Source of the DNA: Ruminococcus sp.
GTDB lineage: Bacteria > Bacillota > Clostridia > Oscillospirales > Ruminococcaceae
Direction: 5' to 3'
NCBI GenBank assembly: GCA_015066975.1
Contig: SVNI01000001.1
Coordinates: 1 to 64,000 of the forward strand
DNA length: 64,000 nucleotides
The translations under genes and the position numbers were made by a program. The stretch's first letter is position 1; every line of letters starts with the position of its first letter. The notes under the pieces are model-generated. The model searched no databases. It saw only the letters and a list, made by a program, of their open reading frames with translations, and was not told where the DNA came from. Positions 53,325-62,777 of this stretch are shown one piece after another.

Positions 53325-53519
53325 TTAATGCATAGCTTGCTTTTTATTGGAATTATTCCCATAGTATTGATGAAATTCTCCCAGTATAAATAACTCAAGC
53401 GGTGGTGGCGTGATGCCTTTTTTTCTGGCTTCTGCACGCATCTCCAGGATTTCATTAATTTCTTTTTCAGTCCAGCTTAGTTCCTTCATTTTTTCCATAA
53501 ATTCATGTTCAGTCATCAT
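53325..53519 (-). CDS. small hypothetical protein between gyrB and gyrA
   Basis: A 64-residue frame beginning MMTEHEFMEKMKELSW, which reads as a helical, charged peptide (LSWTEKEINEILEMRAEARKK). The start is 10 bp after the gyrB stop, but there is no clear ribosome binding site, so coupling to gyrB would be needed. Unknown family. It may be a real small gene or chance. Confidence 0.5.
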   Translation of the reverse strand: MMTEHEFMEKMKELSWTEKEINEILEMRAEARKKGITPPPLELFILGEFHQYYGNNSNKKQAMH

Positions 53520-53529
53520 AAAGATTGGT

Positions 53530-55485
<1,956 letters not shown>

Positions 55486-55534
55486 TCACACTCCGTTTCT
55501 GCTGACAGAAGTATCAGCGAAGGGGGATATGCAA

Positions 55535-55677
55535 TGTTTTTCCACAAAGTTTTCAACTTTTCAACATTGCGAAATAATCCCGATATATCAAAAATAAAAT
55601 GATATTTCAAAAATGATTCAACAAGTTTTCAACATAGTTTTCAACAACAGGGTTGAAAACTTGTTTATAAATTATTT
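55535..55677. other. DnaA-box-like cluster upstream of gyrB
   Basis: The recF-gyrB gap contains TTTTTCCACAAAG, TTTTCAAC twice, TTTTCAACA twice, TTCAACATT and GGTTGAAAAC. They are spaced irregularly and lie where the gyrB promoter should be. Confidence 0.55.
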
Positions 55678-56799
55678 TTATAGTTCAGTTAAATTTCCAT
55701 TCTGCATCCGGAAAAGTTTTCCAGTCTGTTCAAGCCTGAGGGAAGAGGCATGGCAGAGAGTAATAAAAACCTGCATATTAGAGACGGTATCATAAAGAAA
55801 TTTCTGTCTGCGTTCATCGAGTTCGCCCATGACATCATCAAGGAGAACAACAGGAGAACGCTGTAATTTCTGGTTATACAGGTGAGCCTGTGCGAGTTTC
55901 AGCACAAGGGCAGTGCTTTTTTTCTGACCTTGCGAGCCGAACTGCTGAACGGGCTTTCCGTTGATAGAAAGCAGTAATTCATCACGCTGAATGCCTTTCT
56001 GCGTATAGCCAAGCCGTAAATCTTCATCAAGATGTTCGGTGAGTATTTTTTGATACTGGTCAGCCAGCATCGCGATAGAAGCCCCTGGCAGGCTCTCTGA
56101 CGCGCCTAGACCGCTTCGGTAGGAAATATGCAGGGTTTCTTTTCCGCCCGTGATAACGCCGTACAGACGCTCGCAAAGGGGTGCAAGGGAATTGACATAT
56201 TCAGAGCGCATGAGAGTAAGATAAGCCCCTTCCTGAGCAAGCTGATTATCCCAGAGCAGAACATCTTGTTTTCTGATTTTGTGTTTCAGGACTTTGTGAA
56301 TCCCAGCATTTCTCTGTGCGAGAAGAAGATTGACCCGGCTGACATGCTGAACCCGGCTTGGATGGAGCTGACAGGCGCACATATCCATGAAAGAACGTCG
56401 CTTTTCGGGTGTTCCGGTGATTAAGTCCATATCGGCAGGAGAAAAGGCAACACAATGGAATGTTTCAAATAAGCTTGCAATTTTCTGATTTTCTACACCG
56501 TTGATAAGAATTTGTTTCTTTTTCTGCTGACCTCGTCCGAGGGTATAGAGAATTTCCTGCTGTCGCTGTCCGTCGAAGAACTGCATCTGACAGCGGAAGA
56601 AATCAGCATCAAAGCCGAGATAATGGCGTTCTTTCACACCATGAAAGTTTTTGCATCCGGTCATGAGCCAGACAGCATCCAGAAGATTAGTTTTACCCTG
56701 AGCGTTGTCGCCGATAATGAGATTTAATTTCTGGTCAGGCTGGAAATGCACCTGTCTGAGATTTCGGAAGCCATCGGCAGAAAATTCTGTAATATGCAT
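55678..56799 (-). CDS. recF: DNA replication and repair protein RecF
   Basis: A 373-residue SMC-like ATPase that helps load RecA on gapped DNA. The Walker A site is GDNAQGKTNLLDAV near the N-terminus; the signature FGSQGQKKSTALVLKLAQ and the Walker B VLLDDVMGELDERRQ are in the last third. The length is typical. It starts 6 bp after the rlbA stop, in the classical dnaN-rlbA-recF order; the remB gene seen in Bacillus is missing. Confidence 0.96.
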   Translation of the reverse strand: MHITEFSADGFRNLRQVHFQPDQKLNLIIGDNAQGKTNLLDAVWLMTGCKNFHGVKERHYLGFDADFFRCQMQFFDGQRQQEILYTLGRGQQKKKQILINGVENQKIASLFETFHCVAFSPADMDLITGTPEKRRSFMDMCACQLHPSRVQHVSRVNLLLAQRNAGIHKVLKHKIRKQDVLLWDNQLAQEGAYLTLMRSEYVNSLAPLCERLYGVITGGKETLHISYRSGLGASESLPGASIAMLADQYQKILTEHLDEDLRLGYTQKGIQRDELLLSINGKPVQQFGSQGQKKSTALVLKLAQAHLYNQKLQRSPVVLLDDVMGELDERRQKFLYDTVSNMQVFITLCHASSLRLEQTGKLFRMQNGNLTEL

Positions 56800-56805
56800 A
56801 GAGAG

Positions 56806-57039
56806 TTAAGCTTCTGCTTCCACCTTGACGGTGAACTTATCAACAGTGACAGTATCGCCGGGGCGGATTTTCTTACCGCGCATAGTGCAGACTTCGCCGT
56901 TGACTTTGACAGAGCCCTGCTGAACAAGTTCCTTAGCGAAACCGCCTGTATCGCAAAGACCAGCGAATTTAAGCAGGGAATCCAGCTTGATGAATTCAGT
57001 ACGGATTCTGACAGTTGATGTTTCAGATTTCTGAGCCAT
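56806..57039 (-). CDS. rlbA: S4-domain protein RlbA (YaaA)
   Basis: A 77-residue S4 RNA-binding protein, the YaaA type found between dnaN and recF in many Firmicutes and implicated in ribosome assembly. The core is [34 protein letters not shown]. The ATG follows AAAGGA. An in-frame extension upstream runs through the 61-bp repeats and is not used. Confidence 0.92.
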   Translation of the reverse strand: MAQKSETSTVRIRTEFIKLDSLLKFAGLCDTGGFAKELVQQGSVKVNGEVCTMRGKKIRPGDTVTVDKFTVKVEAEA

Positions 57040-57063
57040 TCTAAATAAAATCCTTTCTTTGAG

Positions 57064-57246
57064 ATTTCCACAAAGTTTTTGACAGTTGTGGAATGTTGCA
57101 TTTTTACTCCTGATAGAAATCAGGTTTTCCACAAAGTTTTTCACAGTTGTGGAATGTTGCATTTTCGCTCCTGACAGAAATCAGGTTTTCCACAAAGTTT
57201 TTCACAGTTGTGGAATGTTGCATTTTCGCTCCTGATAGAAATCAGT
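57064..57246. repeat. three tandem 61-bp repeats between rlbA and dnaN
   Basis: Three nearly identical 61-bp units start with TTTTCCACAAAG (offsets 57066, 57127, 57188). Each unit holds TTCCACAA and an inverted TTGTGGAA separated by about 12 bp, so it forms a hairpin and also presents two head-to-head sequences resembling DnaA boxes. The first copy has a few differences. The dnaN stop lies inside the third copy. Confidence 0.9.
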
Positions 57247-58345
57247 TCTTGAGCTGAATCGGCATAATCAGATAGATAAAGCTTTCATCATCCACAGGAG
57301 TGATTTTGATAACCTTGTTGCTTCCGCTCATCTGGAATCTGAGCTTGTCACACTGACAGGAGCGTAGTGCTTCAAGAAGATATTTATTGCTGAAGCCGAT
57401 AGTCAGGCTTTCGCCTGTGATTTCAGCAGGAATGCGGTCATTGATAGCACCAATTCCGGTTTTGCATGAAATTTCAAGATAGCCGTCAGCGAAAACACAG
57501 CGCATAGGTGCTTTGTTCTTGTCGTTAATCAGGAGAGAACAGCGTTCTGCACAGGCGACAATATCTTTCTTGTACATGATGACATTGGTTTTGCTGTCAA
57601 CGGGAATGCTTGTACGGAAGTTATGGAACTGACCGTCAAGCAGTCTTGCAAAGAGTTCAAATCCGTTGACAGAGAAGACAATATGCTTGCCATTGGTGAA
57701 GAATTCACAGGACTGTTCAGCATCATCCTTCATCATGCTGATTAATTCATTGAGAGCTTTTTTCGGCACAACAAAATGAAAGTCTTCCATATCCTGAATA
57801 GCTTCCTGACGGAGTGCAAGACGGTATCTGTCCATAGCGACGATATAGAAAATGCCTTCACTGGATTCAAACAGTTCACCCGTAAGAATCGGCTTGTCTT
57901 CCTTAACGGAAGCGGCGAAGCTGGATTCCTGAATCATAGAACGAAGCATCTGCTGGGAGACAGTAGTCTTGGCCATGCTTTCTACAACAGGAAGTTCCGG
58001 AAATTCGTCTGCACTCATAGCAGAGAGCTGATAACGTGTATTTTCACTGGAAAGAGAAGCGTTAAGCGTTTCATCAATTTCGAGAGTGATTTCATCTCCT
58101 GACATACGCCTTACCATTTCGCTGAACACTCTGGCATTGAGAACAAAAGTAAAATCACTATCGCACTGTGCCTGAACAGAAGTTCTGATACCAATCTCCA
58201 GATTATAACCAGTCATGATAATCTGATTCTCCTGCATCTGAATACAGATGCCTTCCATAACAGGAACAGGAGACTTAGCAGAAACAGCTTTCAGTACATG
58301 AGCGATAGCATTGCACAAATCATTTTTATTGCATATAAATTTCAT
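57242..58345 (-). CDS. dnaN: DNA polymerase III beta subunit (sliding clamp)
   Basis: A 367-residue clamp with three repeated domains, starting MKFICNKNDLCNAIAHVLKAV, and ending in SFIYLIMPIQL as is usual. It tethers the replicative polymerase to DNA. GGAGT precedes the ATG by 12 bp; a TTG two codons upstream has better spacing and is possible. It lies across the putative origin from dnaA, 683 bp away. Confidence 0.96.
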   Translation of the reverse strand: MKFICNKNDLCNAIAHVLKAVSAKSPVPVMEGICIQMQENQIIMTGYNLEIGIRTSVQAQCDSDFTFVLNARVFSEMVRRMSGDEITLEIDETLNASLSSENTRYQLSAMSADEFPELPVVESMAKTTVSQQMLRSMIQESSFAASVKEDKPILTGELFESSEGIFYIVAMDRYRLALRQEAIQDMEDFHFVVPKKALNELISMMKDDAEQSCEFFTNGKHIVFSVNGFELFARLLDGQFHNFRTSIPVDSKTNVIMYKKDIVACAERCSLLINDKNKAPMRCVFADGYLEISCKTGIGAINDRIPAEITGESLTIGFSNKYLLEALRSCQCDKLRFQMSGSNKVIKITPVDDESFIYLIMPIQLKN

Positions 58346-58439
58346 AATCAAGAATGACTCCTTTTCTTTTTTGAATTTTTAGAAATTAGAATTCTGATTC
58401 TGAAAAAAATCAGGAAAACTAAAAAGTTACAATTTGTTA

Positions 58440-58530
58440 CTTTTCGAGCGGAAACTGAAAAAAATTTTTTTGAAAAAAAGTCTTATTATTAACTAGTAGT
58501 AGTAGTAGGGGGTGTTGAAACTGTTGAAAA
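58440..58530. other. oriC: putative oriC unwinding element (AT tract, TAG trios, G run, two boxes)
   Basis: Read on the plus strand: an A/T-rich tract (58453-58490), TTATTATT, five TAG trinucleotides (58494-58508), a run of G (58508-58512), then TGTTGAAAC (58513-58521) and TGTTGAAAA (58522-58530) without spacing. The order is the one described for the DnaA-trio unwinding element of Bacillus, and the position, dnaA-dnaN gap, is the same. Only the box sequence is not canonical. Confidence 0.75.
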
Positions 58531-59000
58531 CTTTTTTTTTGCCCATGTATGGATGAAAAAGACTCAAAGTTTTCAACATTCAACATGTTGAAAGATTGTT
58601 GAAAAGTTGAAAACTCATTTTCGACCTCAAAATCGGGTTCAAACTGTTGAAAAGTTGAAAAAATGTGGAAACATTGTGGAAACATTGTTGAAAGATTTTA
58701 ACTTCTCTGTAACTTTTGAAAAGTTTTCAACAAACTGTTGAAAGTTGAAAAGTTGAAAGTGTTGAAAACTTGGCTGTTTTTTAAATTTTTCACGATATTG
58801 CTATAAAAAATGCTGTTGAAAACTATGTTGAAACTGTTGAAAACTTGTTGAAAGTGTGTTGAAAACTTTTTTGGTAACAATTTTTCAACAGAGTTTTCAA
58901 CAATGTGTTGAAAGAACATCCGCTTTCACAGAGTAAAGCGAAGGCACTTTCGTGTGTAAAAGTGCCAGCCTCAAAACGTGTGAAAAATGGCTGTTGAAAA
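58513..59000. repeat. DnaA-box-like 9-mer array in the dnaA-dnaN gap
   Basis: About 23 copies of TGTTGAAAN or TTTTCAACA-like 9-mers (about twelve exact TGTTGAAAA in either orientation), mostly on the plus strand. TGTGGAAAC occurs twice. No exact TTATCCACA is present. The motif family TTTTCMACA suggests a species-specific DnaA box. Confidence 0.75.
58921..58966. other. two adjacent hairpins 3' of dnaA
   Basis: CGCTTT/AAAGCG (58921-58940) and GGCACTTT/AAAGTGCC (58943-58966) are separated by two bases. Neither is followed by a T tract on the minus strand. They lie between the dnaA stop and the box array. Confidence 0.5.
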
Positions 59001-59028
59001 ATTTGTACAAATTGAACAAGTACAAGCC

Positions 59029-60405
59029 TTACAGCACATTGGACGGGTCGGGATTCTTCTCCCGGATGTCTTTGATAATGTCGTCAACAAGGTCACGAAG
59101 ATTGGAATCTTTCTTCAAAGCATCATTGACAGTATTGATTGCATAAACAATGGTAGAATGGTCTCTGCCGCCGAATTCCATGCCGATAGCAGCAAGAGGC
59201 ATTCCCGTTACTTCGCGGACAACATAGGCAGCAACTTTGCGGGCAGTGGAAATCTGGGAGGTGCGCTTGCTGGAGCGGATATCTTCAGGAGTAATGCCGT
59301 AAACATTCGCAACTTCGGCGATAATCTTTTCTACTGTAATCGGGATGGGCTGGTCATCTGTGAGAATATCGCGGATGACACTCTGCGCCATGGAGATAGT
59401 CGGCGAACTGTTCGCCAGCGTTTTCAGAGCTTTGAGCTTCTTGACAGCACCTTCAAGCTGACGGATGTTGGTTTTCAGCCGTGTGGCGATAAATTCTGTC
59501 ACTTCGTCCGGAATTTTCAAGTCTAACAGCTCCGCTTTCCGGCGGATAATAGCATATCTGGTCTCGAAATCCGGGGCACTGATATCGGCAATCAAACCGC
59601 ATTCAAAACGGCTTCTGATGCGTTCTTCCAGGGTTTTCAGCTCTCTGGGGGGCTTGTCGGATGTGATAACAATCTGCTTGCCCTCTGAGTGCAGTTTATT
59701 GAACGTGTGGAAGAATTCTTCCTGCATACGTTCCTTGCCGGAAAAGAACTGAATATCGTCAACAATCAGCACATCAGCTTTTCTGTACTTGTCATGGAAG
59801 ACAGTAGTATCGCGCTGGTCAATGGATTTAATCAGCTCGTTGCCGAAGGCTTCGCCAGTGACGTAGATGGCATTTTTATCGGGGGTATGGCTCATCATTT
59901 CATGCTTAATAGCCGTTACCAGATGCGTCTTGCCAAGCCCGGAAGCCCCGTAGATAAACAGGGGGTTATAAGATGCTGCTGTATCAGAAGCAACGGCCTT
60001 ACAGGCGGCAAAGGCGAATTCATTGGAACGGCCTACAATAAACGTATCGAATGTATAGTCATATTTTGCGACCTCGTAGCTTTTCTGGAGTTCTTCGTGT
60101 TTTTCGTCGATTTGCTCGAAATCCGCAGTATCCTGGTGCTGGGGTGTTTCTTTGGTTTGGATGTTGACAACAACCTCAACTTTAAAGCCGAGAAGGTGTT
60201 CCAGTGCAGTTTCAAGAAATTTTTTATAATTGGAAAGAATGATGCCCTGCTGGAATTCTGTATCTACCTGAAAAACAGCTTTTTTTCCGTCCAGAGAGAC
60301 AGGCACCATGGTGTTAATCCAAGTTGTCATAGCAACCGGAGCGATGAGTTCCTGCTCGGTGCAGTATGCTTTTACTTGTTCAAACACATCATCAAAGGAA
60401 TTCAT
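59029..60405 (-). CDS. dnaA: chromosomal replication initiator DnaA
   Basis: A 458-residue initiator. Domain I is at the N-terminus (DDVFEQVKAYCTEQELIAPVAMTTWI), the linker spans about 85-115, domain III contains Walker A GASGLGKTHL and Walker B VLIVDDIQFF, and domain IV ends with the recognition helix GGRDHSTIVYA (412-422). E. coli reads GGRDHTTVLHA there, so the residues at its T435 and H439 are Ser417 and Tyr421. ATG at 60405 has GGAGGT seven bases upstream; an ATG five codons earlier exists but is weaker. It has a consensus-like promoter. Confidence 0.96.
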   Translation of the reverse strand: MNSFDDVFEQVKAYCTEQELIAPVAMTTWINTMVPVSLDGKKAVFQVDTEFQQGIILSNYKKFLETALEHLLGFKVEVVVNIQTKETPQHQDTADFEQIDEKHEELQKSYEVAKYDYTFDTFIVGRSNEFAFAACKAVASDTAASYNPLFIYGASGLGKTHLVTAIKHEMMSHTPDKNAIYVTGEAFGNELIKSIDQRDTTVFHDKYRKADVLIVDDIQFFSGKERMQEEFFHTFNKLHSEGKQIVITSDKPPRELKTLEERIRSRFECGLIADISAPDFETRYAIIRRKAELLDLKIPDEVTEFIATRLKTNIRQLEGAVKKLKALKTLANSSPTISMAQSVIRDILTDDQPIPITVEKIIAEVANVYGITPEDIRSSKRTSQISTARKVAAYVVREVTGMPLAAIGMEFGGRDHSTIVYAINTVNDALKKDSNLRDLVDDIIKDIREKNPDPSNVL

Positions 60406-60441
60406 GTCTGCGACCTCCATTTCATAATTCTTCTTTAATTT

Positions 60442-60470
60442 ATTCTACCATATTTAAAGTAAAAAAGCAA
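60442..60470 (-). promoter_or_regulatory. SigA-type promoter of dnaA
   Basis: On the minus strand, TTGCTT (60465-60470), a 17-bp spacer and TAGAAT (60442-60447), 37 bp ahead of the dnaA ATG. Confidence 0.7.
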
Positions 60471-60527
60471 GTCTTTTTTGAATTTTTTCGATTTCCGGAG
60501 CAGAAAAAAACAGTGTTTTTGACATCC

Positions 60528-60637
60528 TATACAAAATATACAAAAAAATATGAAAAAGTTGAAACGGAAGTCGTCATTGCATAATTTTTGATGAAAAATA
60601 TACAAAACTATTTAAAAGTTGAAATTTGTTTTGTATA
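60528..60637. repeat. TATACAAAA repeats upstream of dnaA promoter
   Basis: TATACAAAA occurs in two directly abutting copies (60528-60536, 60537-60545), again at 60599-60607, and inverted at 60629-60637 as TTTTGTATA. The last two extend to a perfect 10-bp inverted repeat (TATACAAAAC/GTTTTGTATA) with a 19-nt loop. They look like regulator or initiator sites. Confidence 0.6.
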
Positions 60638-60932
60638 CTGTTGTGAAAACTGCTGTTTATTTTCCTGATTTTTTCAACAATCAAAAACGTTTTGCACTGT
60701 TGAAAAGTTGACAAGTAAAATAAAAAAGATTTTTTCAGAAAAAACTATGAAACTTTAACAAAAACAGTATAAAAATATAAGAAAACTATCTGAAAATAAG
60801 CAAACGTACGTTCTGTTTTCGTGCTTTTGCGCATAATATCATTTTTATTTATTCATAATTTGGAAAATATAACGAATTTTATTGAAAAAGCGCATACTTA
60901 TTAACAGTTGTTGAAAAAAGTGTACCCTAAAA

Positions 60933-61397
60933 ACAATCGTACATATTTCGTTCATAAAGTGTTGCAATTTTATCACTCTTTTTATTGCAAATCCGATTAT
61001 TTTATTGCAGATTCACTCCTCTCAGCCCTTTTTTTATGCAAAATAACGGAGATGTTGAGAAATTGTTGGAACGGATGTTGTCTTTGCACAATCGTACATA
61101 TTTCGTTCATAAAGTGTTGCAATTTTATCACTCTTTTTATTGCAAATCCGATTATTTTATTGTAGATTCACTCCTCTCAGCCCTTTTTTTATGCAAAATA
61201 ACGGAGATGTTGATAAATTGTTGGAACGGATGTTGTCTTTGCACAATCGTACATATTTCATTCATAAAGTGTTGCAATTTTATCACTCTTTTTATTGCAA
61301 ATCTAATTATTTTATTGCAGATTCACTCCTCTCAGCACTTTTTTTATGCAAAATAACGGAGATGTTGAGAAATTGTTGGAACGGATGTTGTCTTTAT
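60933..61397. repeat. three tandem 155-bp repeats upstream of dnaA
   Basis: Three units start at 60933, 61088 and 61243 with ACAATCGTACATATTTC and differ by only a few substitutions; the third decays in its last bases. Each contains several TTGCAA-type and TGTTG(A/G)-type words and a C/T-rich segment followed by TTTTTTTATGCAAAATAACGG. Frames that run through the repeats are an effect of the repetition. Confidence 0.93.
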
Positions 61398-61763
61398 ACA
61401 AATAAGATTCCATATTTTGACTTTTTTCCATAATATGGCAATTTTTATATTATAAATCAACATATTATTTTTGATTTCGTTGATAATTATGAGCATATTA
61501 TTTAAAATTCATAATTTATCTATATTTTTTATGCAATAACTATAAAATTTTCAACTTTTCAGCAAACCGATGTACACTCTGCATACCATGCCGAAAACTT
61601 CCTTTTTTCTGGTTCTTTGAAAAAGTGGAAAATTAATTTTCACTTTTTCGCAATATATCGCTGAAAACTGAAAAACAGAAAAAGTTTTTTGTGCAGTTTG
61701 CCATGTTGAAAACTTGCTTTTACCATTTTTTTCCTTTCACAGAAATTTTTTTTCAAAAAGCCC

Positions 61764-61792
61764 TTGACAGATGCCCCGGAATAGGCTATAAT
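61764..61792 (+). promoter_or_regulatory. consensus promoter of rpmH
   Basis: TTGACA (61764-61769), a 17-bp spacer and TATAAT (61787-61792), both perfect, as expected for a ribosomal protein gene. Confidence 0.9.
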
Positions 61793-61875
61793 AAAAGGGT
61801 ATGAAAGTACAAAAACGTCGGAACGCACTGACTGGCTGTCAGGGTGACCGGCAGAGCAGAAAGGAGGATTTTGCA

Positions 61876-62010
61876 ATGAAAAGAACTTACCAGCCTAAGA
61901 AACTGCACAGAAAAAAAGAACACGGTTTCATGAAAAGAATGTCCGACAGAAACGGCAGAAAGGTTTTAGCTCGCAGGAGAGCAAAGGGCAGAAAAAGACT
62001 TTCCCATTGA
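61876..62010 (+). CDS. rpmH: 50S ribosomal protein L34
   Basis: A 44-residue, very basic protein with the standard L34 sequence pattern ([18 protein letters not shown]; the [12 protein letters not shown] end). It is part of the large subunit. AAGGAGG precedes the ATG. It lies at the classical place on the right of the origin, before rnpA. Confidence 0.98.
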   Translation: MKRTYQPKKLHRKKEHGFMKRMSDRNGRKVLARRRAKGRKRLSH

Positions 62011-62017
62011 CGAGTCA

Positions 62018-62046
62018 GACCACAAATCTTATTTGTGGTCTTTTTG
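62018..62046 (+). terminator. terminator or attenuator between rpmH and rnpA
   Basis: GACCACAAAT (62018-62027) pairs with ATTTGTGGTC (62031-62040), followed by TTTTTGTTTT. It probably lowers rnpA transcription relative to rpmH. Confidence 0.85.
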
Positions 62047-62091
62047 TTTTATCGCATGTGATTTTTGAGATTCTTGATTTAGAGGTAAATT

Positions 62092-62469
62092 ATGCTGTAT
62101 ACGGAAATTATAAAGCAGAATAAAGATTTTCAGCTCTGTTACAGAAAAGGGAAATCTGTTGTTTCTCAAAACGTGATTCTTTATGTCAGAATCAATCATA
62201 TGCCGATAAACCGCCTGGGGATTACTACAAGCAAAAAAGTAGGCAATGCAGTCTGCCGGAGCAGAGCAAGAAGGCTTATCCGGCAGGCATGGCGCGAAAA
62301 CGAACTGCTTGCCCCTGTGGGGCTGGATATTGTTATTGTTGCAAGACCCCATATTACAGAAATCAAGTCGGATGTTCTCAGCCGCTATTTCCGTAAATAT
62401 GGCATTCCGGCTCTGCATCAGATTTATCAGGGCGGTACACCCCAGCCAAAAGGAGCGAAAAAGTCATGA
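62092..62469 (+). CDS. rnpA: ribonuclease P protein component
   Basis: A 125-residue basic protein that helps RNase P RNA process the 5' end of tRNA precursors. The family signature is in [18 protein letters not shown] (the RNR-motif region), after [10 protein letters not shown]. Its stop overlaps the yidD start. No separate promoter is clear. Confidence 0.95.
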   Translation: MLYTEIIKQNKDFQLCYRKGKSVVSQNVILYVRINHMPINRLGITTSKKVGNAVCRSRARRLIRQAWRENELLAPVGLDIVIVARPHITEIKSDVLSRYFRKYGIPALHQIYQGGTPQPKGAKKS

Positions 62470-62714
62470 AATATGTTCTGGTATTGCTTATCCGGTTATA
62501 CCAGAAGGCAATCTCTCCCCTGTTTCCGAGATGCTGTCGGTATTATCCGTCCTGTTCCTGTTATGCCTGTACAGCAATTGAACGTTTCGGCGCAGGAAAA
62601 GGCTCTGTTCTGGCATTGCACCGTCTGCTCCGGTGTCATCCGTGGGCAAGGGGCGGTGTGGATGAAGTCCCCGATTCGTTTTCTCTGAAAGACCTTGTGC
62701 AGAAAAAGCAATAG
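62466..62714 (+). CDS. yidD: membrane protein insertion efficiency factor YidD
   Basis: An 82-residue peripheral membrane protein with the conserved [23 protein letters not shown]-type core: [14 protein letters not shown], then [18 protein letters not shown]. It supports YidC-mediated insertion. ATGA overlap with rnpA. Confidence 0.95.
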   Translation: MKYVLVLLIRLYQKAISPLFPRCCRYYPSCSCYACTAIERFGAGKGSVLALHRLLRCHPWARGGVDEVPDSFSLKDLVQKKQ

Positions 62715-62777
62715 CCGGAATTTTTATAATAAACAGAGAAAAATAGATTTCAGAACATCAGGAATGAGGTAACAATT

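Larger units (their letters stand above)
60471..61740. other. AT-rich dnaA-rpmH intergenic region
   Basis: About 1.3 kb without a credible gene. It holds TATACAAAA repeats (60528-60637), scattered box-like TTTTCAACA/TGTTGAAAA motifs (60695-60725, 60908 and 61702), the three 155-bp repeats, and A/T-rich filler (61398-61560). Confidence 0.7.

Noticed and set aside
60908-61433. Overlapping plus-strand open frames of 85-123 codons through the 155-bp repeats
   Set aside because: They arise because 155 is not a multiple of three and the units are nearly identical; no ribosome binding sites, biased Phe/Leu/Cys composition.
58352-61875. parS sites near the origin
   Set aside because: No TGTTTCACGTGAAACA-like 16-mer was found in the window.
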